A DNA stretch of 64,000 nucleotides from Rhodanobacter sp. AS-Z3 (GTDB lineage: Bacteria > Pseudomonadota > Gammaproteobacteria > Xanthomonadales > Rhodanobacteraceae): NCBI RefSeq assembly GCF_029224025.1, contig NZ_CP119392.1, positions 891,001-955,000 on the forward strand, given 5' to 3'. The position numbers were made by a program, and so were the translations under genes. How positions within the stretch are numbered: position 1 is the stretch's first letter; the number at the start of each line of letters is the position of its first letter. This document shows positions 44,666 to 52,137 of this stretch, piece by piece. Under the pieces are notes generated by a model. The model did not search any database. It had not been told where the DNA came from and was given only the letters and a program-made list of their open reading frames with translations.

Positions 44666-45570
44666 TGCGTCGTTTCCTGGCGCTGTCCCGTTCCGCCCAC
44701 GGCATGCTCGATGTGGCTTTGCCCGGCTTCGCGGCGCTGCTGTGGCTGGGCAGCTTTCCGGCGTGGCCGGTGCTGTTGCTGTCGCTGGCTACGGCGGCGG
44801 CCGGCTATACCGCCATCTACGCGTTGAATGATCTGCTCGGGGTCAAGACCGATCAGGAAAAATTCGCCGGCGCCGGCATCAACTCGGGCTACTCGGTGGA
44901 GGCTAGCCAGCTGCGTTATCCGCTGGCGCAGAAACTGCTGAGCATGCGCAGTGCGCTGGCGTGGTTCGGCTGCTGGTATGTGCTGGCATTAGTGGGTGCG
45001 TATCTGCTCAATCCGCCACTGGTGATCATCGTGCTGGCCGCGGCCGTGCTGGAAGTGGCTTACTGTCAGCTGCTGAAGGTGACCTATTGGCGCACCCTGG
45101 TCAGCGGACTGGTGAAGTCCTGCGGCCCGCTCGCTGCGGTGTTCGTGGTTCAGCACGATCCCTCACTGCCGCTGCTGGGCGTGATGCTGGCGTGGATCGT
45201 GTTGTGGGAAATCGGCGGCCAGAATATTCCGGCGGACTGGAACGACATTGAAGAGGATCGTCGGGTCGGCGCACGCACGATTCCGCTGGCCATCGGTACG
45301 CGTGCGTCGGGTTACCTGGTGCTCATCACGCTGGGCTTGTCCGTGCTGGCCAGCCTGTGGCTGCCACTGATGTCGCCGCGTCCGTTGGGCCTGGCGTATT
45401 TGTTGCCGAGCGCGCTGGCCGGTGGGTTCCTGCTGCTGTGGCCTGCATGGCGTTTGCATTGTTCCAGTGACAGCCGTGACGCCGCCGCATTGTTCGATCG
45501 CGCAAGCTACTACCCGCTGGTGCAACTGGCCTTGATCACCGTGTTCGTGATCGTGCAGCGCCCCGGCTAA
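44665..45570 (+). CDS. UbiA-family membrane prenyltransferase, atypical first Asp motif (cluster gene 5)
   Basis: 301 aa with about nine hydrophobic helices. The UbiA motifs are present in altered form. The first reads NDLLGVKTD (55-63) instead of NDxxDxxxD, with Gly at the middle Asp; the second, NIPADWNDIEEDRRVGARTIPL, is canonical (DxxxD). UbiA enzymes transfer prenyl groups from a diphosphate to an acceptor in the membrane, with Mg held by these Asp residues. Loss of one Asp may change donor or activity. EboC of ebo clusters is a UbiA protein found with an EboD cyclase, a partial parallel. It is the last gene of the coupled operon; 105 bases separate it from the FAD oxidase. Confidence 0.85.
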   Translation: MRRFLALSRSAHGMLDVALPGFAALLWLGSFPAWPVLLLSLATAAAGYTAIYALNDLLGVKTDQEKFAGAGINSGYSVEASQLRYPLAQKLLSMRSALAWFGCWYVLALVGAYLLNPPLVIIVLAAAVLEVAYCQLLKVTYWRTLVSGLVKSCGPLAAVFVVQHDPSLPLLGVMLAWIVLWEIGGQNIPADWNDIEEDRRVGARTIPLAIGTRASGYLVLITLGLSVLASLWLPLMSPRPLGLAYLLPSALAGGFLLLWPAWRLHCSSDSRDAAALFDRASYYPLVQLALITVFVIVQRPG

Positions 45571-45675
45571 GCAAGCATCGATGCCGAAGGGCGCGTTGTG
45601 TCGGCGTCTTCGCTGCAGCAGTTGCAGTCGATCCGTTATCGTGGGCGCTAAATCGAGACAGGACACAAGCACATC

Positions 45676-47100
45676 ATGATTGACCTGGCCGTCTTGCATG
45701 GCATCGTTGGTGAGCAACACGTATTGACCGGTGATGCGGCGGCGCCTTATCTGTCGGACTGGCGCGGCCGCTATATCGGCGCTGCCCTGGCGGTGGTGCG
45801 CCCCGGCTCGACCGCCGAGTTCGCCGCGCTGGTGCGTCTGTGTGCCGACGCCGGCGTGCCGGTGGTACCACAAGGCGGCAATACCGGATTGTGTGGCGGC
45901 GCCACGCCGGATGCGTCAGGTCGCGCCGTGCTGCTTTCCACGCAACGGCTGAATCGCATTCGCGCTATCGATCGAGACAACGACACCATGGATGTCGAGG
46001 CCGGCTGTGTGCTGCAAGAAGTGCAGCAAGCCGCGCATGAGGTTGGCCGGCTGTTTCCGCTGAGCCTGGGCTCGGAAGGCAGCTGCACGGTGGGTGGGAA
46101 TCTGGCGACCAATGCCGGCGGCACCCAGGTGCTGCGCTACGGCACCATGCGCGAACTCACCCTCGGCCTTGAAGTGGTGACGGCGCAAGGCGACATCTGG
46201 CATGGCCTGCGCGGACTGCGCAAGGACAACACCGGCTACGACTTGCGCGATCTGTACATCGGCAGCGAAGGCACGCTGGGCATCATCACTGCCGCCACGC
46301 TGAAGCTGTATCCGCTGCCGGTGGCACGCTGCACGGCGCTGCTGGCGCTGTCCTCGATCGAGGATGCGATTCGTACCTTGACGCTAGCCCGCCAGGGTTT
46401 CGGTGCGTCGCTGACCGGCTTCGAGTTGATGGCCGGTAACTGCCTGCAAGCGGTGCAGCGCTGCTTTCCCGCACAGCAACTGCCGTTCGACGCGGTGAGT
46501 GCCGCGTTGCCCTGGTTTGCGTTGCTGGAGTTGTCCGATAGCGAAAGTGAGGCGCGTGCGCGCGAACGTTTCGAGACCGTGTTGGGCGAGGCGATCGAGG
46601 CTGGCTGTGTCCGCGATGCGGTGATTGCCGGCTCGCTCGCACAAAGTCGCGCGTTGTGGCATCTGCGCGAAAGCATTCCGTTGGCCGAGCGCGAACTGGG
46701 CAAGTGCATCAAGCACGACATCTCGATTCCGGTGTCGCGCATGGCTGCGTTCGTGCGCGATACCAACCAGGCCTTGCAGCAGGCGTTTCCCGGCGTGCAG
46801 CACGTGATCTTCGGTCACCTGGGGGATGGCAACCTGCATTACAACGTGGCCCATGGCGAGCATGGCAGCGAGAGTGATTTGCTGGCCCGGCAGGATGCCG
46901 TGTTCGAAGTGGTGCACGACCGCGTCCATGCAGTGGGTGGTTCGATCAGTGCCGAACACGGCGTGGGCCAGCTCAAGCGCGATGCACTGTCGCGCTACAA
47001 GGACCCGGTGGAACTTGCGTTGATGCATCGCGTCAAGCGTGCGCTGGACCCGTTGGGCATCATGAATCCGGATCGGGTGTTGCCGCCAGCGGCAATCTGA
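45676..47100 (+). CDS. FAD-linked oxidase of the GlcD/D-2-hydroxyacid dehydrogenase family
   Basis: 474 aa. The N-terminal PCMH-type FAD domain shows VVPQGGNTGLCGGATPD and FPLSLGSEGSCTVGGNLATNAGGTQVLRYG with GSEGTLGIITAATLKLYP. The C-terminal domain carries the metal-binding FGHLGDGNLHYNV and the terminal ISAEHGVGQLKR motif of D-lactate/D-2-hydroxyglutarate dehydrogenases. It oxidises a D-2-hydroxyacid and passes electrons to an acceptor. D-2-hydroxyglutarate is a likely substrate by family, but this is not determinable here. It has its own upstream gap, so a link with the preceding cluster is possible but unproven. Confidence 0.92.
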   Translation: MIDLAVLHGIVGEQHVLTGDAAAPYLSDWRGRYIGAALAVVRPGSTAEFAALVRLCADAGVPVVPQGGNTGLCGGATPDASGRAVLLSTQRLNRIRAIDRDNDTMDVEAGCVLQEVQQAAHEVGRLFPLSLGSEGSCTVGGNLATNAGGTQVLRYGTMRELTLGLEVVTAQGDIWHGLRGLRKDNTGYDLRDLYIGSEGTLGIITAATLKLYPLPVARCTALLALSSIEDAIRTLTLARQGFGASLTGFELMAGNCLQAVQRCFPAQQLPFDAVSAALPWFALLELSDSESEARARERFETVLGEAIEAGCVRDAVIAGSLAQSRALWHLRESIPLAERELGKCIKHDISIPVSRMAAFVRDTNQALQQAFPGVQHVIFGHLGDGNLHYNVAHGEHGSESDLLARQDAVFEVVHDRVHAVGGSISAEHGVGQLKRDALSRYKDPVELALMHRVKRALDPLGIMNPDRVLPPAAI

Positions 47101-47310
47101 ATAGCGTCGCGGTGGCGGTGTGGGCGGCGTTTGCTGGAGCTTCCGTATGCAGCAACTGGACCGCAAGATCTTGTCGGCGAGCGTGACAAGATGGGGCGAC
47201 ATAGACCTTTGGCAGGGGCAGCCACATCGGCGCTCGCGCTAGGATCAAGTGTTCAAGCCGGAGCGGCCAGCCGGCCGGCGCCATGACGTTCGCATCCACG
47301 GGAGAAATGC

Positions 47311-49647
47311 ATGCATTCGAAGATCGGCAAGTCGCGTCTGTTCGGGGCGCTGATGCTGGGGTTGCTGTCTGGCGGGGTTGCGGCGCAGGGGCGCACGTTG
47401 AGCGCGAACGATTACGCGCAGGCCGAGCGCTTGATGATGTACAACACCATGCCGCTGGTGGATCACGCGGTGCAGAAGGTCAACTGGCTTGATGACGGCC
47501 ACTTCTGGTTCGTCGACCACGACGCCAGCGGTGACCATTTCCTCAAGATGGACGCTGCCAGCGGCAAGACCATGCCGTTGTTCGATCAGGCGCGGCTGGC
47601 TGCAGCACTGGGCAAGGTCAGCGCCAAAAGCGTCGACGCCAGCAAGCTGCCGGTGCGCAGCTACGAAGTGATGCCTGATGGCCGCGTCGATGTGGGCTTG
47701 CGCAGCAAGCACTACGTGTGTGACCTCGCTACGGCGGAGGCAAGCTGCGTTGATCGCACCAAGCTGGTGAAAACCGGTGACGAGCCGGGCGCGCTGTCGC
47801 CCGACAAAAAGTCCGAAGCCTTCATCCGCAACTGGAACCTGTGGCTGCGCGACGTGGCCAGCGGCAAGGAAACCCAGCTAACCACCGACGGCGTGGAGAA
47901 CTTCGGCTACGCCACCGACAATGCTGGCTGGAAGCACACCAACAACGCCATCGTCGAGTGGTCACCCGATTCCAAACAGATCGCCACGTTCCAGCAGGAT
48001 CAGCGCAAGACCGGCGAGATGTACATGATCACCACCAATGTCGGTCATCCGAAGCTGGAAAAGTGGAAGTACCCGCTAGTCGGCGATAAAGACGTGACGA
48101 TGATCGAGCGCGTCATCATCGATGTCGCCGCGAAGAAAATGGTGCGCTTGCAGATGCCGCCAGACCAGCATCGCTCCAGCCTGTGCGACGACGTCAGCTG
48201 CGGCCCCGACGGTGGTTGGGACGATGTGAAGTGGGCCGCCGACGGCAAGACCTTGGCCTTCGTGTCCACCTCGCGCGATCACAAGCACGAATGGTTCCGC
48301 ATTGCCGACACCAGCACCGGCAAAGTGCGCACCGTGTTCGAGGAAAAGGTGCCGACGTATTACGAGAGCGGCAACGACGCGGTCAACTGGCGCTACCTGC
48401 CAGAAACGCATGAGGCGATCTGGTTCTCCGAGCGCAACAATTGGGGCAACCTGTACCTGTATGACTTGAACACCGGCAAGCTCAAGCACGCGATCACCAA
48501 GGGCGATGGCAACGTCACCGAAGTGCTCAAGCTCGATCCGAAAACGCGCACCGTGTGGTTCCGTGGTGTGGGTCGCACGAACGGCGTGAATCCGTATTAT
48601 CAGCAGTTCTTCAAGGTCAGCCTGGATGGTGGCAAACCGCTGCTGCTGACGCCGGAAGCGGCCGACCACACAGTGACGCTGTCACCGGATGGCGATGCGT
48701 TTGTCGATGCGTATTCCACGCCGGTGACACCGCCGGTCACCGTGCTGCGCAGTTCGAAGGATGGCCGCAAGCTGGCAGACGTTGCCACCGCCGATATCAC
48801 GCGTCTGAAGGCTTCGGGCTGGGTACCGCCGATTCCGTTCACGGTGAAGGGGCGCGACGGCAAGACCGATCTGTACGGCATGATGTTCAAGCCGACGAAC
48901 TTCGATGCCTCGAAGAAGTATCCGATCATCGACTACGTCTATCCCGGTCCGCAGACCGGCTCGGTGCGCGGGCGCAGCTTCTCGGTGGCACGTGGTGACA
49001 ACCAGTCGTTGGCCGAGCTGGGCTTCATCGTGGTGGCGATTGACGGCATGGGTACGCCGTGGCGCTCCAAGGCGTTCCACGATGCGTACTTCGAACATAT
49101 CGAGGACAACACGCTGCCGGATCAGGTGATCGGTCTGAAGGAACTCGGCAAGCAATATCCGTGGATCGATCTGGATCGCGTTGGCATCTGGGGCCACTCC
49201 GGCGGCGGCAATGCTACCGCGGGTGCGATGTTCCATTACCCCGACTTCTTCAAGGTCGGCTGGGCCGAAAGCGGCAACCACGACAACCGCAATTACGAAG
49301 ACGACTGGGCCGAGAAGTGGCAGGGCCTGCTGGTCACCGCGAAGGACGGCAAGACCAACTACGACGCTCAGGCCAACCAGAGTTTCGCGAAGGACCTCAA
49401 GGGTCATTTGATGCTGGTTCACGGCACCATGGATGACAACGTACCTACCGGTGAAACCCTGCTGGTGGTCGACGCGCTGATCAAGGCGAACCGCAATTTC
49501 GACCTGCTGATGATCCCGAACGCCCATCACGGTTACGGTTCGGCGACGCCGTATGCCACGCGTCGTCGCTGGGATTACTTCGTGCAACATCTCGCGGGCA
49601 ATACGCCGCCGGTCGAGTACAAATTGAAGGCGTGGCCCTGGTTCTGA
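47311..49647 (+). CDS. Exported prolyl dipeptidyl peptidase (S9B, DPP IV family)
   Basis: 778 aa with a signal peptide (SRLFGALMLGLLSGGVAAQ). An N-terminal beta-propeller (about 40-520) precedes an alpha/beta-hydrolase domain. The catalytic triad is Ser630 (GHSGGGNA), Asp709 (GTMDDNVP) and His740 (NAHHGYG). The PGPQTGSVRGRSF and DGMGTPWRSKAFHD blocks are typical of S9B. It removes X-Pro or X-Ala dipeptides from peptides in the periplasm, complementing the M61 peptidase at 4.7 kb in peptide scavenging. It is monocistronic, with a hairpin after the stop. Confidence 0.95.
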   Translation: MHSKIGKSRLFGALMLGLLSGGVAAQGRTLSANDYAQAERLMMYNTMPLVDHAVQKVNWLDDGHFWFVDHDASGDHFLKMDAASGKTMPLFDQARLAAALGKVSAKSVDASKLPVRSYEVMPDGRVDVGLRSKHYVCDLATAEASCVDRTKLVKTGDEPGALSPDKKSEAFIRNWNLWLRDVASGKETQLTTDGVENFGYATDNAGWKHTNNAIVEWSPDSKQIATFQQDQRKTGEMYMITTNVGHPKLEKWKYPLVGDKDVTMIERVIIDVAAKKMVRLQMPPDQHRSSLCDDVSCGPDGGWDDVKWAADGKTLAFVSTSRDHKHEWFRIADTSTGKVRTVFEEKVPTYYESGNDAVNWRYLPETHEAIWFSERNNWGNLYLYDLNTGKLKHAITKGDGNVTEVLKLDPKTRTVWFRGVGRTNGVNPYYQQFFKVSLDGGKPLLLTPEAADHTVTLSPDGDAFVDAYSTPVTPPVTVLRSSKDGRKLADVATADITRLKASGWVPPIPFTVKGRDGKTDLYGMMFKPTNFDASKKYPIIDYVYPGPQTGSVRGRSFSVARGDNQSLAELGFIVVAIDGMGTPWRSKAFHDAYFEHIEDNTLPDQVIGLKELGKQYPWIDLDRVGIWGHSGGGNATAGAMFHYPDFFKVGWAESGNHDNRNYEDDWAEKWQGLLVTAKDGKTNYDAQANQSFAKDLKGHLMLVHGTMDDNVPTGETLLVVDALIKANRNFDLLMIPNAHHGYGSATPYATRRRWDYFVQHLAGNTPPVEYKLKAWPWF

Positions 49648-49651
49648 GGTG

Positions 49652-49685
49652 AGGCTCGCCGCCGTGGCCGCACGGCGTCGAGCCT
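49652..49685 (+). terminator. Hairpin after the DPP IV gene
   Basis: AGGCTCGCCGCCGT pairs with ACGGCGTCGAGCCT at 13 of 14 positions around GGCCGC, starting 4 bases after the stop. No T-tract follows, so it is a likely but unproven terminator; it also separates convergent genes. Confidence 0.55.
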
Positions 49686-49711
49686 GCAGGGCGGGTTGAG
49701 CTTGTGTGGTA

Positions 49712-51592
49712 TCAGCGCGAGCTGGTCTTCTGCGCCAGCCCCTTGGCCAGGGCTTCGTCGAGCAGCTGGCTCATCGACTGACTCGCTGTTTTCTGTGCCT
49801 TCTGCTGTTCGTCATCCATCGCCTGCTGCTGCTTTTCGAAGCCGGCTTGCTGTGCTTCCAGCTCTTTTTGTTGAGCACCCAGGCGTGCGTCCATTTCGGC
49901 CTGGTGCTTGTCGAGTTGTGCTTGGGCGGCATCCATCCGGGCCCGCTGCGCATCCAGTTCGCTCTGCTGATTCGAGCCGTTCGCCTCATCTGTAGCGACG
50001 CGTGCGGCCAGTTTCGCCTGCTGCCCTGCGAGCATGGCTTGTTGCTGCGCAAAGGCGGCGTCCTGTGCCGCAAGGCCGGCTTGCCTGCCGGCGATGGCGC
50101 CCTGCTGTCCGGCGAGTTCACCTTGTTGCCGCGCCAGTGCGGTGACCGGTGCGTAGATGCGGCTGGCACGTTCCAGCATGGCCTTGTCGCGGATCAGGTA
50201 GGCCTCGTTGCCGCGACGAAACCACAGCATCGACTTGTTGGCTGCTTGCAGTTTCTTCACCGTATCGAGATCGGCGTTGGAACCATTGATGGTGATGGTC
50301 GAATTGCCGTCGAACAGCGCGAAGCCGTTTTCCGCATGATTTGCAGTGTCGATATCCACGTGCTGCGCTGAGAAGCCATTGTCACGAGGCGGCGGGGGCG
50401 GCGGAGGTGGTGGTGGGCTCATCAGTGCCGGCGGCGGTGGCGGCGGCATGACCGGCGCGTTCATGGATGGCGGTGGTGGCATGGGCGGCACGGGCGGTAT
50501 CGGCGCCCATGTCGATGCACTGGCCACTGGCGTGGCGTTGTCGTGTTTATTGCTGGCAGCGGTGACGCGATAGGGCAGCACGCCAGCCACGGCAACCAGC
50601 GCTACCAACAGCCATCCACGCAGGTGCCGGCGGGATACGGGATCAACATGCTGGAGCATGGTCAGTCGCCTCTTCAGGTTCTGGAACGTGGGGGAAGCGC
50701 CGGCGAGACCGGCGTGCATCGGGTGGGATATGCCGAGCCGCAACAGTAGTTGGGCATAGGCGTGGGGTGGCGTGCCGGTCTGTCGCAGCACTTCGGCATC
50801 ACAAGCGGCTTCACGCTCGAACGCGTATTCGCGCATGGCCCACCTGACCAGCGGATGGAAGAAGAACAGCCGTCCGGCGATGGCCGGCAGCCAGCCCAGC
50901 CACAGGTCGCCGCGGCGCAAATGGGCCAGTTCGTGCGCAATCGCCATCGCCGATTCGGCGGGTGTCATGGCGTGTACAGCGGGCAGTAGTACCACCGGCT
51001 GCCGCAGACCGTTGACCTGTGGCGACTCGATGTCAGCACAGACATACAACGGCGGACAGCGTTGCAGACCGAGCGCACGTGCACGCTGCGCACACAGTGC
51101 CTGCATCGAGACATCAAGCAGGGGCTCGGCGTTACGGAGCAGTCGCTGCGTGCGCAACCATTGCCGCGCCAGCAGGGGCAGCTGGGCCAGCATCGCCACC
51201 AGCCACAGCTCGGGTAACCATGTGCGCCAATGGGCGAGGCCGCTGGCCACGCTTTCGCCCAGCGAACTTTCGTGATGAACCGCAGTGCCATCACTTGTCG
51301 CCAGCGGTGTGGCCGTGTCGTAGGCCAGCCTGACGGCAGCAGGTTCGACTGCCGTGCTGTCTGCCATGGCCGCCACCGGGCTGAGCAGCGGCAGTGCCAG
51401 CGGCGCGTGCCAGCAAAGGCCAAGCAGCAATTGCAGGCTGATCAGCCACCACAAGGTGCAGCGCAAGGCTGCCGGCAACCGGGGTAGCAGGCGCACGACC
51501 AAGGCGACGACCACGATCAACACGGTTGCCTGAATGGACGTCCATAGCAAACGGGTCAGCAGGACGTCGGTGAAATGACTGAGTGCATTCAC
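49712..51592 (-). CDS. M56-family (BlaR1-like) membrane metallopeptidase / antirepressor
   Basis: 626 aa from GTG 51592, one base after the blaI stop and preceded by GGAGAGC; the frame extends further upstream only as a shadow of blaI. Four transmembrane helices surround the cytoplasmic zinc site HELAH (220-224, AIAHELAHLRRGDLW). Unlike BlaR1, there is no C-terminal penicillin-binding sensor. Instead, after the last helix come a polyproline stretch (about 420-450), a small globular part (FALFDGNSTITINGSNADLDTVKK) and about 130 residues of Gln/Ala-rich coiled coil, presumably periplasmic. By analogy with BlaR1 it senses a signal and cleaves its repressor, but ligand and targets are unknown. 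Confidence 0.88.
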   Translation of the reverse strand: MNALSHFTDVLLTRLLWTSIQATVLIVVVALVVRLLPRLPAALRCTLWWLISLQLLLGLCWHAPLALPLLSPVAAMADSTAVEPAAVRLAYDTATPLATSDGTAVHHESSLGESVASGLAHWRTWLPELWLVAMLAQLPLLARQWLRTQRLLRNAEPLLDVSMQALCAQRARALGLQRCPPLYVCADIESPQVNGLRQPVVLLPAVHAMTPAESAMAIAHELAHLRRGDLWLGWLPAIAGRLFFFHPLVRWAMREYAFEREAACDAEVLRQTGTPPHAYAQLLLRLGISHPMHAGLAGASPTFQNLKRRLTMLQHVDPVSRRHLRGWLLVALVAVAGVLPYRVTAASNKHDNATPVASASTWAPIPPVPPMPPPPSMNAPVMPPPPPPALMSPPPPPPPPPPRDNGFSAQHVDIDTANHAENGFALFDGNSTITINGSNADLDTVKKLQAANKSMLWFRRGNEAYLIRDKAMLERASRIYAPVTALARQQGELAGQQGAIAGRQAGLAAQDAAFAQQQAMLAGQQAKLAARVATDEANGSNQQSELDAQRARMDAAQAQLDKHQAEMDARLGAQQKELEAQQAGFEKQQQAMDDEQQKAQKTASQSMSQLLDEALAKGLAQKTSSR

Positions 51593-51593
51593 C

Positions 51594-51980
51594 TCAGCTC
51601 TCCTTGCGTCGCGACTGCAATTGGGCAACCAGTGCCTCAAGCTCGGCCAACTCGTCGTCAGACACTTCGGCGTGCTCGGACATCCACGCCACGAACGGTG
51701 ATACCGAACCGCTGAGTGTCTTCTCGACGAAGCTGCCAACGGCACTGCGAACGGCTTCGGCCGCGCCGGTGGCCGTGCTGTAGCGATACATGCCTTTCCG
51801 TTGACGGCGTTTGAGGTAACCCTTGGTACGCAACCGTTCCATCATCGTGAGCACGGTTGAACGGGCCAGTCCGCGCGGCTCGCCGAACGTGCTGGCTACT
51901 TCACCTACCGAGGCCTGGCCGCCTTCGTCCAGATGCTGCAGTAGCGCCAGTTCCTGATCGCCGATGGAAGGTTTGCGCAT
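51594..51980 (-). CDS. blaI: BlaI/MecI-family transcriptional repressor
   Basis: 128 aa. A winged-helix N-terminus (SIGDQELALLQHLDEGGQASVGEVASTF, ARSTVLTMMERLRTKGYLKRR) and a C-terminal dimerisation helix region (VSPFVAWMSEHAEVSDDELAELEALVAQL) match BlaI. Repressors of this family dimerise on TACA/TGTA palindromes and are inactivated when the partner M56 protease cleaves them. Two such palindromes lie immediately upstream of its start, so it should repress its own operon. It overlaps functionally with the next gene: the stop and the M56 start are one base apart. Confidence 0.93.
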   Translation of the reverse strand: MRKPSIGDQELALLQHLDEGGQASVGEVASTFGEPRGLARSTVLTMMERLRTKGYLKRRQRKGMYRYSTATGAAEAVRSAVGSFVEKTLSGSVSPFVAWMSEHAEVSDDELAELEALVAQLQSRRKES

Positions 51981-51994
51981 GATCGTGACGCCTT

Positions 51995-52014
51995 TTGACT
52001 ACAGTTGTAGTCAA
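51995..52014. promoter_or_regulatory. BlaI-type operator 1
   Basis: A 20-bp palindrome, TTGACTACA-GT-TGTAGTCAA, with 9-bp perfect arms, ending 15 bases before the repressor ATG. It contains the TACAnnTGTA core of BlaI/MecI sites. Confidence 0.88.
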
Positions 52015-52023
52015 ACTACGCCA

Positions 52024-52041
52024 TGACTACAGATGTAGTCA
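52024..52041. promoter_or_regulatory. BlaI-type operator 2
   Basis: TGACTACA-GA-TGTAGTCA, 8-bp perfect arms with the same core as operator 1, centred 28 bp further upstream. The pair allows two dimers on one face region of the blaI promoter. Confidence 0.87.
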
Positions 52042-52080
52042 ATAGGTCGATGATCATGGATGTACGTCGGGCTGGTTAAA

Positions 52081-52109
52081 AAAAACGGCGCCACGTGGGC
52101 GCCGTTTTT
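52081..52109 (-). terminator. Strong intrinsic terminator after the Oar-like receptor gene
   Basis: AAAAACGGCGCC and GGCGCCGTTTTT pair perfectly around a 5-base loop. On the minus strand the hairpin is followed by eight T residues, a textbook terminator 29 bases after the receptor stop. The T-tract on the other side makes it usable in both directions, insulating the blaI promoter. Confidence 0.93.
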
Positions 52110-52137
52110 CATGCTTCTAACCGAAAGGTCGCGCCGA

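Noticed and set aside
41061..45570. Calling the five-gene operon the known ebo cluster
   Set aside because: Only a cyclase and a UbiA protein match in kind; the TIM barrel lacks blocks I associate with EboE, and eboA, eboB and eboF are missing.
50380..50480. GGC/GGT-rich tract as a tandem repeat element
   Set aside because: It simply encodes the polyproline linker of the M56 protein on the minus strand.
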